Shown in pieces: positions 36,453 through 48,704 of a stretch of 64,000 nucleotides of DNA. Location: positions 51,102,026 through 51,166,025 of the forward strand of contig NC_132915.1 of the NCBI RefSeq assembly GCF_047675955.1, in the 5' to 3' direction. This stretch comes from Chlorocebus sabaeus (taxonomy: Eukaryota > Chordata > Mammalia > Primates > Cercopithecidae). The notes beneath the pieces were generated by a model. It did not search any database. It had not been told where the DNA came from and saw only the letters and a program-made list of their open reading frames with translations. Every line of letters begins with the position of its first letter. Position 1 is the stretch's first letter. The position numbers and the translations under genes are program-made.

Positions 36453-37232
36453 AAAGGAGGAGGGACTCCTCTCTAACTCATTCTATGAGGCTAGCATCAT
36501 TCTGGTACCAAAACCTGGCAGACACACACGCACACACAGAAATTCTGGCCAACATTCCTGGTGAATATATATACAGAAATATTCAACAAAATGCTAGCAA
36601 ATGAAATCCAGCATTATATCAAAAAACTAATCCACCATGATCAAGTAGCCTTTTCTTGTTCTGCAAGGTTGGTTCAATATACACAAATCAATAAATGTGA
36701 TTTGTCACAAAAGCAAAGCAAAAAACAAATACCACATTATTTCAATGAATGCAGAAAAGACTTTTGACAAAATTCAACATCCTTTCATGTTAAAAAAAAT
36801 CAACAAACTAGGTATTGAAGGAGCATACTTCAAAATAATAAGAGCCATCTTTGACAAACCCACAGCTGAAATGCTCAACAGGCAACAGCTGGAAGCATTC
36901 CCCTTGAGAACTGAAACTAGACAAGGATGCCCTCTCTCACCACTCCCATTCAACATAGTACTGGACACCCTAGCCAGAGCAATAAGGCAAGTGAAAGAAA
37001 TAACAGTTTCCAAATAGAAAAAAAAGAAGTCAACTATCTCTCTTCACAAACATAAATCTCTATCTAGAAAACTCCATAGTGTCTTTCCAAAGCCTCCTAC
37101 ATCTGATTTAAAAAAAAAAAAAAAAACTTCAACAGTTTAGGGCAGAAAATCAATGTATAAAAGTCAGTAGCATTTCAATATATCAATAACATCCAAGCTG
37201 AGAGCCATATTGTGAATGCAGGCCCATTCACA

Positions 37233-38552
37233 TGGTATTTGATCATCTGAAACCTTCTTCTCTCAACTTGTCAAAGTCATTCTCCATCCAGCTTTGTTCC
37301 ATTGCTGGCACAGAGCTGCATTCCTTTGGAGGAGAAGAGGCACTCTGATTTTTAGAATTTTCAGCTTTTCTGCTCTGGTTTTTCCCCAGCTTTGTGGTTT
37401 TATCTCCCTTTGGTCTTTGATGATGGTGACGTACAGATGGGGTTTTGGTGTGGATGTCCTTTCTGTTTGTTAGTTTTCCTTCTAACAGTCAGGCCCCTCA
37501 GCTGCAGGTCTGTTGGAGTTTGCTGGAGGTCCACTACAGACCCTGTTTGCCTGGGTATCACCAGCAGAGGCTGCAGAACAGCAAATATTGCAGAATGGAA
37601 AATGTTGCTGTCTGATCCTTCCTCTGGAAGCTTCGTCTCCGAGGGGCATTCGGCTGTATGAGGCATCAGTTGGCACCTACTGGGAGGTGTCTCCCAGTGA
37701 GGGTACTCGGGGGTCAGGGACCCACTTGAGGAGGCAGTCTATCTGTTCTCAGATCTCAAACTGTGTGCTAGGAGAAGCACTACTCTCTTCGAAGTTGTCA
37801 GACAGGGACATTTAAGTCTGCAGAAGTTTCTGCAAATCAAAACCACAATGAGATACCATCTCACACCAGTTAGAATGGCAATCATTAAAAAGTCAGAAAA
37901 CAACAGGTGCTGGAGAGGATGTGGAGAAATAGGAACACTTTTACACTTGGTGGTACTGTAAACTAGTTCAACAATTGTGGAAGACAGTGTGGCGATTCAT
38001 CAAGGATCTAGAACTAGAAATACCATTTGACCCAGTCATCCCATTACTGGTCATATACCCAAAGGGTTATAAATCATGCTGCTATAAAGACACATGCACA
38101 TGTATGTTTATTGTGGCACTATTCACAATGGCAAAGACTTGGAACCAACCCAGATGTCCATCAATGATAGACTGGATTAAGAAAATGTGGCACATATATA
38201 CCATGCAGCCATAAAAAAGGATGAGTTCATGTCCTTTGTAGGGACATGGATGAAGCTGGAAACTATCATTCTGAGCAAACTATCGCAAGAACAGAAAAGC
38301 AAACACCACATGTTCTCACTCATAGGTGAGAATTGAACAATGAGAACACTTGGACACGCAGTGGGGAATATCAGGCACCGGGGCCTGTCACAGGGTAGGG
38401 GGAAGGGGGAGGAATAGCATTAGGAGATACACCTAATGTAAATGACAAGTTAACAGGTGCAGCACACCAACATGGCACATGTATACATATGTAACAAACC
38501 CACACATTGTGCGCACGTACCCTAGAACTTAAAGTACAATAATAAAAAAAGA
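37233..38552 (+). mobile_element. Twin-primed L1PA insertion (5' inversion)
   Basis: 37233-37832 is antisense L1PA 5' UTR with the start of ORF1 (CTCAGCTGCAGGTCTGTTGG, TCTCCATCCAGCTTTGTTCC). 37833-38552 is sense ORF2 C-terminus and 3' UTR (GTCAGAAAACAACAGGTGCT, TACCCTAGAACTTAAAGTAC) ending in AATAAAAAAAG. Opposite orientations of 5' and 3' parts with a large internal gap is the signature of twin priming. The join shares TGCAAA-type microhomology. Confidence 0.85.
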
Positions 38553-38871
38553 AAGAACTGCCCAAGATTGGGTAATTTATAAAGCAGAGAGGTTCAGTTG
38601 ACTCACAGTTCAGCATGGCTGGGAAGGCCTCAGGAAACTTACAATCATGGTAGAAGGTGAACGGGAAGCAAGACACTTTCTTTACAGGGTGGCAGGACAG
38701 AGTGAGTGCAAGCAAGGGACATGTGAGACTCACTCATTGTCATGAGAACAACATGGGGAAACCACCCCCATCCAATTATCTCCACCTGGTCCCACCCTTG
38801 ACATGTGGGGATTATGCGGATTACAATTCAAGGTGAGATTTGGATGGGAACACAGAGCCAAACCATATCGA
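38553..38871 (-). mobile_element. MST-type MaLR LTR, antisense, left end missing
   Basis: Begins within the element (AAAGAACTGCCCAAGATTGG) and ends CAAACCATATC before L1 ORF2 resumes at about 38872. The expected TGTATTAG start is lost at the join with the twin-primed L1. Confidence 0.82.
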
Positions 38872-40245
38872 TACTGGTACAAAACAAACACAAATCAGTG
38901 GAACAGATTAGAGAACTCAAAAATAAAGCTGCACACCTACAATCATCTGATCTTTGACAAAGTTGACAACAACAATTAATGGGGAAGGGACTCCCTATTC
39001 AATAAATGGTGCTGGGATAACTGGCTAGCCATATACAGAAGACTGAAACTGGACCCCTTCCTTACACCATATACAAAAATCAACTCAGGATGCATTAAAG
39101 ACTTAAATGTAAAACCTAGAACTATAAAAACCTAGAAGGAAACCTAGGAAATACCATTCTAGACATAGGCCCTGGCAAATATATCTTCAGGAAGACTACA
39201 AAAGCAATTGCAACAAAAACAAAAATTGACAAGTGGGACCTAATTAAACTAAAGAGCTTATGCCAGCAAAAGAAACTATAAACAGATTAAACAGACAACC
39301 TACAGAATGGGAGAAAATATTTGTAAGCTATGCAACTGACAAAAGGTCCAATATCCAGAATCGATAAGGAACTTAAATTAACAAGAAAAAAAAAATATTT
39401 TAATGGGCAAAGGAGATGAACAGACACTTTTCCTAAGAAGATATACATGCAGCCAACAAGCATATGACAAAAATGCTCAACATCACTAATAATTGAACAA
39501 ATACAAATCAAAGCCACAATGAAATATCATATCACACCAGAATGGCTACTATTAAAAAGTCAAAAAATAACAGAAGCTGGTGAAATTGCAGGGAAAATGG
39601 GACACTAATACACTGCTGGTGGGAATGTAAATTAGTTCAGCCACTGTGGAAAGCAGTTTGGAGATATCTCAAAAGATTTAAAAACAGAACTACCATTCAA
39701 CCCAGCAATCCCATTACTGGGTATGTACCCAAAAGAATATAACTGTTCAACCATAAAGACTCATGCATGCTTATGTTCATCACAGCACTATTCACAACAG
39801 CAAAGACATGGAATCAACCTTGATGCCCATCAACAGTGGACTGGATAAAGAAAAAGAGGTAAATATACACCATGCAATACTACACAGCCATGAGAAAGAA
39901 CAAAATAATGTCTTTTGCAGCAGCATGGATGTAGCTGGAGGCGATTATCCTAAGTAAACTAACACAAGAACAGAAAACCAAATACCACATATTCTCACTT
40001 ACAAGTGGGAGCTAAACATTGAGTACACATGGACACAAAGAAAGGAACGACTGATGCCAAGTCCCACTTAAGGATGCAGAATGAGAGGAGAGTGAGGATT
40101 GGAAAACTACCTCTTAGGTACTAGGCTCATTACCTGGGTGATGGAATAATCTGTGTACCAAACTCCATGACATACAGTTTACCAGTGTAACACACCTGCA
40201 CATGTACCCCTAAAACAAAAGTTGTAAAGAAAATACCAAAACACA

Positions 40246-42664
40246 CATTCACAAAAGAAAAAGAAGATACTAAAGACAACCTAAACATAGAGATCTTCAT
40301 AGATGGAAAGGCTCAATATTACAAAAATGTTAGTTCTCCTTAATATAAACTATCCAATACAATTCCAATTTAAAAATATGAAGAGTTGAACCTTTTAAAT
40401 TTTTTTAGTATTCATAACAAAAACAATTTTAAGTTTAATAGCACAGGAGGAAAATTAATGAAGCTTGAAAATTAAAAGGGATGCAGAATCCTAATGACAC
40501 TTTGACTATCTCATAAAGAAGCAGACATGAGGCACACAAAATTGCCACATTTTAGATTCTTGGCTACTTGTATTTTGCTAGTTTTTCATATGATTATTAA
40601 CTGTAAAACCCATAAATGAGCCTTTATTAGGAATCAAAGGGAATAAAGGACTGGGAAGGCTACCTCAACCTTCTTTGCCGGGTGTATGAAGTTTTTTTAA
40701 AAAAGGATGATAGCTATAAGGGCAAAGGAAAACAACTGAGTCTCAGGGGTTTGCCACAAGGAAGAAATGAGCTTATAAGGAACCACATGGGCCTGGAGAA
40801 GCTTGTGACATTTTCTCATAGGCTGTTTACAGCCAATGCCATCACAATACAAATAAATTTAAAATAGTGAGGAAAAACAAAAGTAAGCTAGTTTTACTGA
40901 TTCTAGAGATTACTCTCTGTGCTATGTTCAAGTTCCAAATTTGTTTGAGTTTTCTAGCTGCTAGAAATAAAAAAAAAAAAAAGGAAAATATGACAAATGT
41001 TACAGTGTTCAAAAGTAGAAATGAGGCAACATGTTAAGTCCACCTGAAATCCGTAAGTAGAATGCATAAGAAATAGCTCTCAGTCTGGGTTCCTACGGGC
41101 AAGGAACAGGTGCCATCTCCAACTGAGTTAAGCAAAAGAGTAATTCACTAAACAGATACTGCAATAGCTCACAAAATCTACTAGGAAGAATAGAAGTACA
41201 GGCTCAAGGCTAAGGCACTAGGAAAGACACACTGAAGCATGTTTCAGAATTGGTCTGAAGATAAAACAGCTTCCTCCAGTTCCACAGATACTACCATTTC
41301 CACCTACAAAGCTAGTGTCCCTTCAAACCCTTGTTTCCTGTAGCTCATGAGTCAGATCCCATCTGGTAGCATTTAGTTCCAGAGTCTTAAGTCACATGCC
41401 TATGCCCTACCTGCAAAAGAGGAAGGAAAAGTAAGTATCTGGTATTTTTAGCTCCTATAGTGGATCATTCACCCTTACCACATGTTTGTGACACTGAATT
41501 CCCTGAACATAAAAACTAGTTATACTGGTACACAACCAAAACAACATGACAAATGTGACAATAACCATATACCATCCACTTTCAAGTTTTCTGCATAACC
41601 AGTTAAGTCAATCCTTAGAGGGACTTAAATTAAGATTGCAAATTGTTACTTGTGCCCTTATGAACTTTCTGACATAAGTATTCTCAATCCAATAATGTAG
41701 TTATAATCCTGCATTTATTTACTGTTTTCATCAGGGTTTTTAAAAATACATCCATATATGTAACTTTCTTGGATCAATTTAACTTGGTCTAGGTTATTCT
41801 GGAATCTATCAGAATAGAACCCAGAATGCCTGGAGGTGTGGATAGAATAGAAAATTTCTTTTATTGCCTTTAAGAGCTGTTAAACAAAACTGAATTCACC
41901 AGTTACAAAAGCAAATGATTAAGGTAAGAACAGAAATATCAACACATTATGCTTATTTACTTTAAAACGAACCTTCTATATGAATAAAAACAAATTCCCA
42001 CTAAAATGTAAAGAATTTAAAAGGTAAATTGTAAACATTATAAAAAGGCATTGTGGAAAAGATGAATTCAACTAAATGTGCAGCTATCTGAAAATGAGGC
42101 TGTGTTGTCTTCTCCTTAAGTATAGTGATTACAAATAAGGAAGGAGGATTGGAGGATTTCCTGCTTCTTTCTGTAGCATTGAATGGGGCCTGCTTTGTTA
42201 GATGACTTCAATTGCAGGATATTTCAGAAGGTGGATACATGGACTATACTATATTTAGACTCCAGCTGCCAGTGAGTCTGGGGGAGGCATACTTAGGCTT
42301 GCTGCAAAACGATGATCCATGGCTTTTGTGAACAAGTTATCCTGAAATATATGACACAAGATTAAAAAAAAATCTTCAGGCCCAACTCAGAAACATCCTT
42401 TACTGATAATATGTAAAGAAGTTACAGAAGAAAATGCTTCTGGATAGAGGAGATGGAAAATATTGAACAGAGTCATTGGGAGAAGAAAGTCCTTTTCAGC
42501 TTCTCACATTGCTGCCACCTGTCCTAGAGACATCCAGGGATTCTAATTTTATGGTGGAAAATATCCCAAATTGCTTATAGCTATTATCATTAAGTTTTGA
42601 CCTACTCATTATTCCTTAGTGAATATGAAATGGGAAAAGTGTTCTCTTATCCTTCTCATAGGGT
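40246..42664. other. Intergenic sequence, mostly unassigned
   Basis: A diverged L1M ORF2 piece is plausible near 40300-40380 (GGAAAGGCTCAATATTACAA). The rest of this 2.4 kb has no recognised gene or repeat. Confidence 0.5.
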
Positions 42665-43150
42665 ATGTGACAGGGATGTGGCTCACTTCTTTGGTATCCC
42701 GCTGCTCAAACCTCTAGGGGGAGCATTTTTTGGGCTCCGACTCCATGGCAGTGTCTAGAGTTGTTTACAGCTCCTAAAGCCCCAGTGGGCGTGTGTTACA
42801 GTATGCTCTTTTAGTTTTGCCATCTGCAGGCAGCTTGTGTTAATCAGCTCAGTTAAACCCTCCACCTCATTGCAAGGACAGAGCCTTTTCTGTATCCTGG
42901 GTTCCTGCCCTAGTGTATCGGAAAAATCAGATCACACGTGGGCTTGGAGAATGAGTGCATGAGTGCAAGGTTTTACTGAGTCATGGAAGTAGCTCTCAGC
43001 AAATGGGTGGTGAGCCAGAAGGGGAATGGAGTGTCTTAGCGTCCAGTTGCCTGTGTGTGTGCCTGCTAGGGTTTCCAGGGGTTTTACAGGCACAGGATGG
43101 GCGTGGCACTTCCCTGCCCCCTCCCTGTATCAAATGGACTGCATTTTTAA
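42665..43150 (-). mobile_element. LTR12-like (HERV9-type) solitary LTR, antisense, partial
   Basis: The minus strand reads like LTR12: a promoter-proximal AGTAAAACCTTGCACTCATG, then CATTCTCCAAGCCCACGTGT, CTGATTAACACAAGCTGCCT, and a 3' end with GAGCAGCGGGATACC and CATCCCTGTCACA. The U3 end is not clear and probably truncated. LTR12 elements are known to act as promoters or enhancers in primates; here transcription would point leftward, toward MTAP. Confidence 0.6.
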
Positions 43151-43838
43151 ACATAAGGCAATAAATTAAAACCACCATAAATTGAAAAAAAAGTTATGTT
43201 TCTCCCCTCCAAATTTAAAACACACACACATAAAATCACTGTCTTTTCCAGGAATATGGAAGACTAGAAAATATAAAATTTTTTCACTACAAGAGGTTAG
43301 AAATGCTGGACAAAATGTAGCAGACATTCTGTTAAGTCCATAGGTGAGAGTTCAGTAAAGTGAAATAATTCTTAAGTGACCCAAAACAAGTGGGAACTGA
43401 AAAACAGCACTAAGAGAATAAGAAGGAGCTTCTGATATTAGGAATCAAGATTTAGGTTATACCAGCTGCTCCCTGATGGAGACAAGACTTTTTGAGACTA
43501 AGAAAATAAGGACTCAGAATTGAAATCCCTACACGGAATTGGATCATTTGAAGAGCTGTACACTGATGGCGAGGAGATCCTAGAAAATACTGCAAAGGGA
43601 GATGACAATACTTATATTACCATAGTGGCTTTGGGTGGGGAGAAATTATTTTGTGTAAAAGCCTGCTTTCAAGTGGGTTTGGTATTTAATTTAGTTACAT
43701 GATATGAGTACCTTCAGCTAAGAAATTAACCAAATAACTGGTTACAAATTGGTAGTATTTTTGTGAGGCCAGAAAGAAACAAACAGAAGCAAAACGTTTC
43801 TAAGGAATTCACCTAAAACCCAAACTACACAAGATTTC
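43151..43838. other. Unassigned intergenic sequence
   Basis: No gene or clear repeat recognised. Confidence 0.5.
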
Positions 43839-44110
43839 TTTTTTTTTTTTTTTTTTTGAGACGGAGTCTTGCTCTGTATCCCGGGCTGGACTGCAGTGGC
43901 CGGATCTCAGCTCACTGCAAGCTCCGCCTCCCGGGTTTACGCCATTCTCCCGCCTCAGCCTCCCGAGTAGCTGGGACTACAGGCGCCCGCCACCTCGCCC
44001 GGCTAGTTTTTTTGTATTTTTAGTAGAGACGGGGTTTCACCGTGTTAGCCAGGATGGTCTCGATCTCCTGACCTCGTGATCCGCCCGTCTCGGCCTCCCA
44101 AAGTGCTGGT
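43839..44110 (-). mobile_element. AluYR-type Alu, antisense, 5'-truncated
   Basis: Poly(T), then GAGACGGAGTCTTGCTCTGT, GGCCGGATCTCAGCTCACTG and GGCGCCCGCCACCTCGCCCG, which are AluYR-style positions. It stops at AAAGTGCTGG, lacking the last 30 or so bases of the element's 5' end. No clear target duplication was found. Confidence 0.88.
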
Positions 44111-44267
44111 AAAATGCTTCTTAAAATGAACTTGTCTTCCAAAATATGAAACTACAAAGGGAACAATCTTCCATGCACAAATGTTAGCAGAAGAAGAGAT
44201 GGAATTATCAGCTCAAATTTCCAAATAAGGGGTAAGATGTCAAAGCAGGAAATGAAAACGTGATTTA

Positions 44268-44275
<8 letters not shown>

Positions 44276-44298
<23 letters not shown>

Positions 44299-44299
44299 T
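44276..44299. repeat. (TA)n microsatellite
   Basis: Twelve TA units following a 10-base A run. Confidence 0.95.
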
Positions 44300-45241
44300 G
44301 TTTTTTAAATATACTTTAGAAAACAAAGTAGAATTGAAGATGTGAAAAAAAAATTTTTAATAAAAATCATTGAAAAGGTTAAACATCAGATTGAACACAA
44401 CTGAAGAGAGAATTTGTTAACTGGATAATGGATTTGAAGAAGTTACCCAGAATGCAAGAGAGGAGAGAGGAGGAGAGCAGAGAGGAGAGAGAAGATGTGA
44501 GAGGACTGAAGGACTGACATAAAATCTATTAAGAGTACCAGACAGAAAGAACAGAGAAAATGGAGGATTGGTGGGTAATATTTGAAGGAAATATAATGAA
44601 TGAAAATCTTTACCAAATTATAGAAACATTTAAATACTTAGATTCAGAAAAGAAAATAAGTTCCAAGCTGGAGGAATGAAATGAATTTAGCTTAAATTAA
44701 AAGCAACTAAAGATAAAATGATAAAGATTATCTATAAAAGAACATTTATTGGTATAACAGGAATTATTTATGTCAGTAGCAGTAATACAGATATAAATTA
44801 ATGGAAACAATTACCAGAATATAGAGTAAACCATGCCCTTTGATTGTAAAAATAAACACTTTTTGCCAAGAAAAAAGACGGAATCATCTCCTGTTAAAGA
44901 ATCCTTGGCAGTAATTCAGTAAATTAGCAGAATAGCCTAGAAACTGAAAGCTGAACCCAGTAATTTAATGTTATACCATAGTTATTTTCCACCAACTAAG
45001 GGTATGTGATTGTATGAAGGCATGTGGTTGGGTTAAGGGGGGTAAGTGGGTATGCTTATTGAAGAAAGAGCATGTGATGACTAAGTACAATCCCAGATGT
45101 TGAAGTCAATTCATCTAGAGTTTGGATATTTAGACAATGGAATCACGATGGTCAGTAGTGTTTAACTTATATTAGGTTCTAATATACTAACCTGTAAAGA
45201 CTGTCACACAATGCTGTTAGTGATTAAGTAGTTTGTATATA
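44300..45241. other. Unassigned AT-rich intergenic sequence
   Basis: Contains a GAGAGGAG purine tract at about 44457-44496. No gene or clear repeat recognised. Confidence 0.5.
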
Positions 45242-45540
45242 AGGCTAGGCAGGATGGCTCTTGCCTATAACCCCAGCACTTTGGGAGGCCAAGGCCAGCT
45301 GAGGTGGGCAGATTGCTTGAGCTCAGGAGTTCAAGACCAGCCTGGCCAACATGGCAAAAACCCATCTCTACAAAAACATACAAAAATTAGCTGGGCATGA
45401 TGGCAGGTGCCTGTAGTCCCAGCTACTCAGGAGGCTGAAGTGAGAGGATGGCTTGAGCCTGGGAGGCTGAGGTTGCAGTGAGCTAAGATAGCACCACTGC
45501 ACTGCAGCTTGGGTGAGAGAGCCAAAGCCTATCTCAAAAA
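45242..45540 (+). mobile_element. Alu element (AluJ-like), sense
   Basis: GGCTAGGCAGGATGGCTCTT start, GATTGCTTGAGCTCAGGAGT box and a diverged right monomer. The high divergence and GCTTGAG box fit the old AluJ group. The A tail passes into a TA-rich repeat. Confidence 0.9.
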
Positions 45541-45635
45541 AAAATATATATATATATATATTTTATATTTATATTTATATTTTATATGTACATATATATA
45601 AAATATATATATTTTATATGTATATATTTTATGTG
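45541..45635. repeat. TA/TTTA low-complexity repeat from an Alu tail
   Basis: About 95 bp of TATATA, ATATTTATATTT and related text grown from the A tail of the Alu. Confidence 0.9.
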
Positions 45636-45879
45636 GTAAACCAGAGCTAGCAATGTGTTTCACATACTTTCCTTAAATTTCAGGGTTATCCTTTCTCAGA
45701 AATAATACTTGTATGGGTTTTTATTTTTTTACTATAAAAGTAATTCCTGGGGGTCATAGACAATTTGAAAGATATATATGTAAGTCACAAGGAAAATGTT
45801 TAAATTTCCTTTACTCTTACCACCCAGAGAAAATATTAATCAGCTTTTTAGGACATTTTAAGTTGATTTCAATTTTTTT

Positions 45880-48029
45880 AATTCAACTTTGCATTTCAAG
45901 ATAATTGCTAACATACAAGTCTTAGAAATAATCAACTGATCTTGAGTGCCCTTTACCCAGTTTCTCCCAATGGCAACATCTTTAGTACATTTAGTATAGA
46001 AAAGCTATAGTACATTCAATGGTAGACTGTCATAGAAAAAAAAGAAAAGAAAAGCTTTTATAAAGTTTAAAAGTCAGGATATTAACATTGATGTAGTCAA
46101 GATACAGAACATTTCATTCACCACAAGGATCCCTGAAGTTGTTATTTGATAGTCACAATCACTTTCCTTCTTCCCTCACTCCTTCCTTAATCTTGGTAAC
46201 CACTGATTCTTTCTCCATTTCTATACTTTCATCATTTCAGTAATGTTATATAAAATAGAATCATACAGTATGTAACATTTTGGGGTTGACTTTTTTGTTT
46301 AGCATAACTCTATGGAGGTTCACCTAGATTGTTGCCCGTATCAATACTTTTATTCCTTTCTATTACTAAATAGTATTGTATGGTATGGATATGTGTAACC
46401 ATTCACTTGTTGGAGGACATTTCCAGTTGTTGATTACTGTAAGTAAAGTTGCTATAAATATTCATGTACAGGTTTTTTATGTGGCATGTCTTAATTTCTA
46501 TGAGGTAAATGCCCAGAAGTGAAATTGTTGGGTCATATGGTAGTTGCATGTTTAGTTTTTTAACAAGGTCCAACTTCATATCATTACATTTGAAGTAAGT
46601 TTATTATTATATTAGGTCATGTTTTTAAATCTGCTCTGACAATCTGTCTTTTAATTTGTGTAGTTAGAATAGTGTTATGACTTAACCCTGACATTTTTTG
46701 TTGTTGTTTTCCTCTATTTTTTTTCTCTAGTTTCTGTTTTAGTTTTCCTTTTCTTGCTTCCCTACAGTTTACTTGAATATTTTAAAACTTTATTTTAATT
46801 TAGGTACAGTGTTTTTGAGCATATTTCTTTGTGTAGCTTTTTTAGTGATATTAAATTATACTTGATATTACATTATATGTACATAACTCATCACAGTCTA
46901 TTGTGTTATTATTTTGAGTGAAATACGGAAGTCTCATCTCTTTATATTATCCCTTACCCTTCCCCATTTGTAGTATGATTATTGTAACTATTTCCTACTC
47001 ATATATTTAGAACCACATCAATCAGTGTTATAACTTTTGCTTAATCTGGTAAACATAACAAAATTTAAGAAGAAAAGGAAAACTAATTACATTTATGCAT
47101 ATTTTTGCTTAGTATCTTCTTTCTTCCTTCTTGCTGTTTTAAGGCTCCTTCTTTCATCATTTCTTTTCTGTTTAGAAAAATTCCTTTAGCCTAAAAGGAG
47201 TAGGTTTGCTAGTGACAGATTATCTTAGTTTCCCTTTAACCGAGAATGTCTTAATTTTCCCTTCAGTTCTGAAGTACAATTTTACTGGATATAGGATACT
47301 GGGTTGACAATTCTTTTCTTTTAGCACTTAGAAAAATATTGTGCCACTTCCTTCCTGCCATGGTTTTTTATAAGAAATGTTTGGTCATTCTAATTTTTCC
47401 TCCTATAGGTAAGGCATCATTTCTCAATAGCTGTTTTTGAGATTTTCTTCTTTGTCTTTAGTTTCCAGATATTTAGTTATAATGTAACTTGGCATGGATT
47501 TTGGGGGGGTTATTCTATTTGGGATTGGATCAGCTTCTTGAATCTGTAAATTCATATCTCTTGTCAAATTTGGGAAGTTTTGGGCTATTATTTCAAGCAC
47601 CTTTTCAGCCCTGCCCTATGTCTCCCCTCTTCAGGGACTTTGATGACAGGAATGTGTAATCTTCTGTTATATGCCCACAGGTCCCTGAAGTCTGTTTTTT
47701 GTTTTTTGGTTTTTTTTTTTTAGTCTATTTCACTATGTTATTCAAATTGGGCATTAAATTGCACTATTGTTCTATATTCCAGCTCAATAATTATTTCCTC
47801 AGTCTCCTCCATTCTACTGGTGACTCCATCCACTGACCTTTTAACTTTGATTATTGTGTTTTTTTTAATTCTTAAGATTTTCATTTGGTTTTTCTTTATA
47901 TCTTTTATTTCTTTGCGTAGACTTTCTGTTTTTTTACTGAGGCTTTCTTTTTCATCCCCGTTTTTTTCAAATCCATGTGTCATAACCCATCGAGTAACTT
48001 TTATCATGGTTGCTTCAAAATCTTCATCA
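45880..48029 (-). mobile_element. Old L1M copy, antisense, with ORF1-like end
   Basis: 46080-46560 carries antisense old-L1 3' text (AACCACTGATTCTTTCTCCA, GGGTCATATGGTAGTTGCAT). 47130-48007 carries text like antisense L1 ORF1/5' region, including an open stretch at 47738-48007 with a charged coiled-coil pattern (KKTESLRKEIKDIKK). Reverse transcriptase sequence between them is not evident, so a HAL1-type or deleted L1 is possible. Confidence 0.65.
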
Positions 48030-48274
48030 GCGACGGGCGCGGTGGCTCAAGCCTGTAATCCTAGCACTTTGGGAGGCCGAGACGGGCGGATCACGAGGTC
48101 AGGAGATGGAGCCCATCCTGGCTAACACAGTGAAACCCCGTCTCTACTAAAAAATACAAGAAACTAGCCGGGCGAGGTGGCGGGCGCCTGTAGTCCCAGC
48201 TACTCGGGAGGCTGAGGCAGGAGAATGGCGTGTACCTGGGAGGCGGAGCTTGCAGTGAGCTGAGATCCGGCCAC
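48030..48274 (+). mobile_element. AluYR-type Alu, sense, without 3' end
   Basis: CGGGCGCGGTGGCTCAAGCC start, CCGGGCGAGGTGGCGGGCGC and GAGCTGAGATCCGGCCAC are AluYR positions. The element stops there, missing the last 40 or so bases of the right monomer and the whole A tail. No target duplication seen. Confidence 0.88.
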
Positions 48275-48704
48275 AATTAAACAGTTTGTATCTTAGCATG
48301 ATGGGGGAAGAAAATAATAGCTTAAAAAAAGAAATAAGTAAATTATATAGTAGATTTGAAAGTGAAGATGAAAAAATAAAACTAGTGTAGGTAAGTGTGA
48401 TCATCAGGGAAGCAAGCAACATTAAATGGGGTGGTCAATATCAGAAGATGACATATGATGATGAGAGAATTTGTCTTTGAAGAAGATGATTCCAGCTAGA
48501 GAAGACAATTCTATATCCCTAAATTGGGAAAGCACCTGCATGCCTGAAGACTGGCAAGGAGGCTAGTGTGATGGAAGTAAATGATCCAGTGAAAGAGTAG
48601 TAGGAGTAGTAGGAAATAAAGTAAAAGAGACATGTATAATCATGAAAATCACTGAAAGGTTTGGAGATGTTTTGGGGGGAGTCCTTGTTTGTTTGTTTTT
48701 TAAT
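48275..48704. other. Unassigned intergenic sequence
   Basis: Nothing recognised between the Alu and the next L1M piece. Confidence 0.5.

Larger units (their letters stand above)
34210..40245 (+). mobile_element. Decayed near-complete L1, sense, with nested insertions
   Basis: 34210-35300 matches ORF1 and the inter-ORF region. 35300-35730, 35865-37232 and 38872-40245 match successive parts of ORF2 and the 3' UTR, ending near CACCTGCACATGTACCCC TAAAAC. A short reverse transcriptase segment is open at 36697-37017 (ending in the conserved TRQGCPLSP region). It is interrupted by a small LTR/L1 duplication at 35731-35864 and by a twin-primed L1 plus MST LTR at 37233-38871. About 500 bp of ORF2 text expected between 37232 and 38872 is missing. 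Confidence 0.82.

Noticed and set aside
47738..48007. Coiled-coil minus-strand ORF of 89 codons as a cellular gene
   Set aside because: It matches the character of an antisense L1 ORF1 coiled coil and lies in L1M-like sequence.
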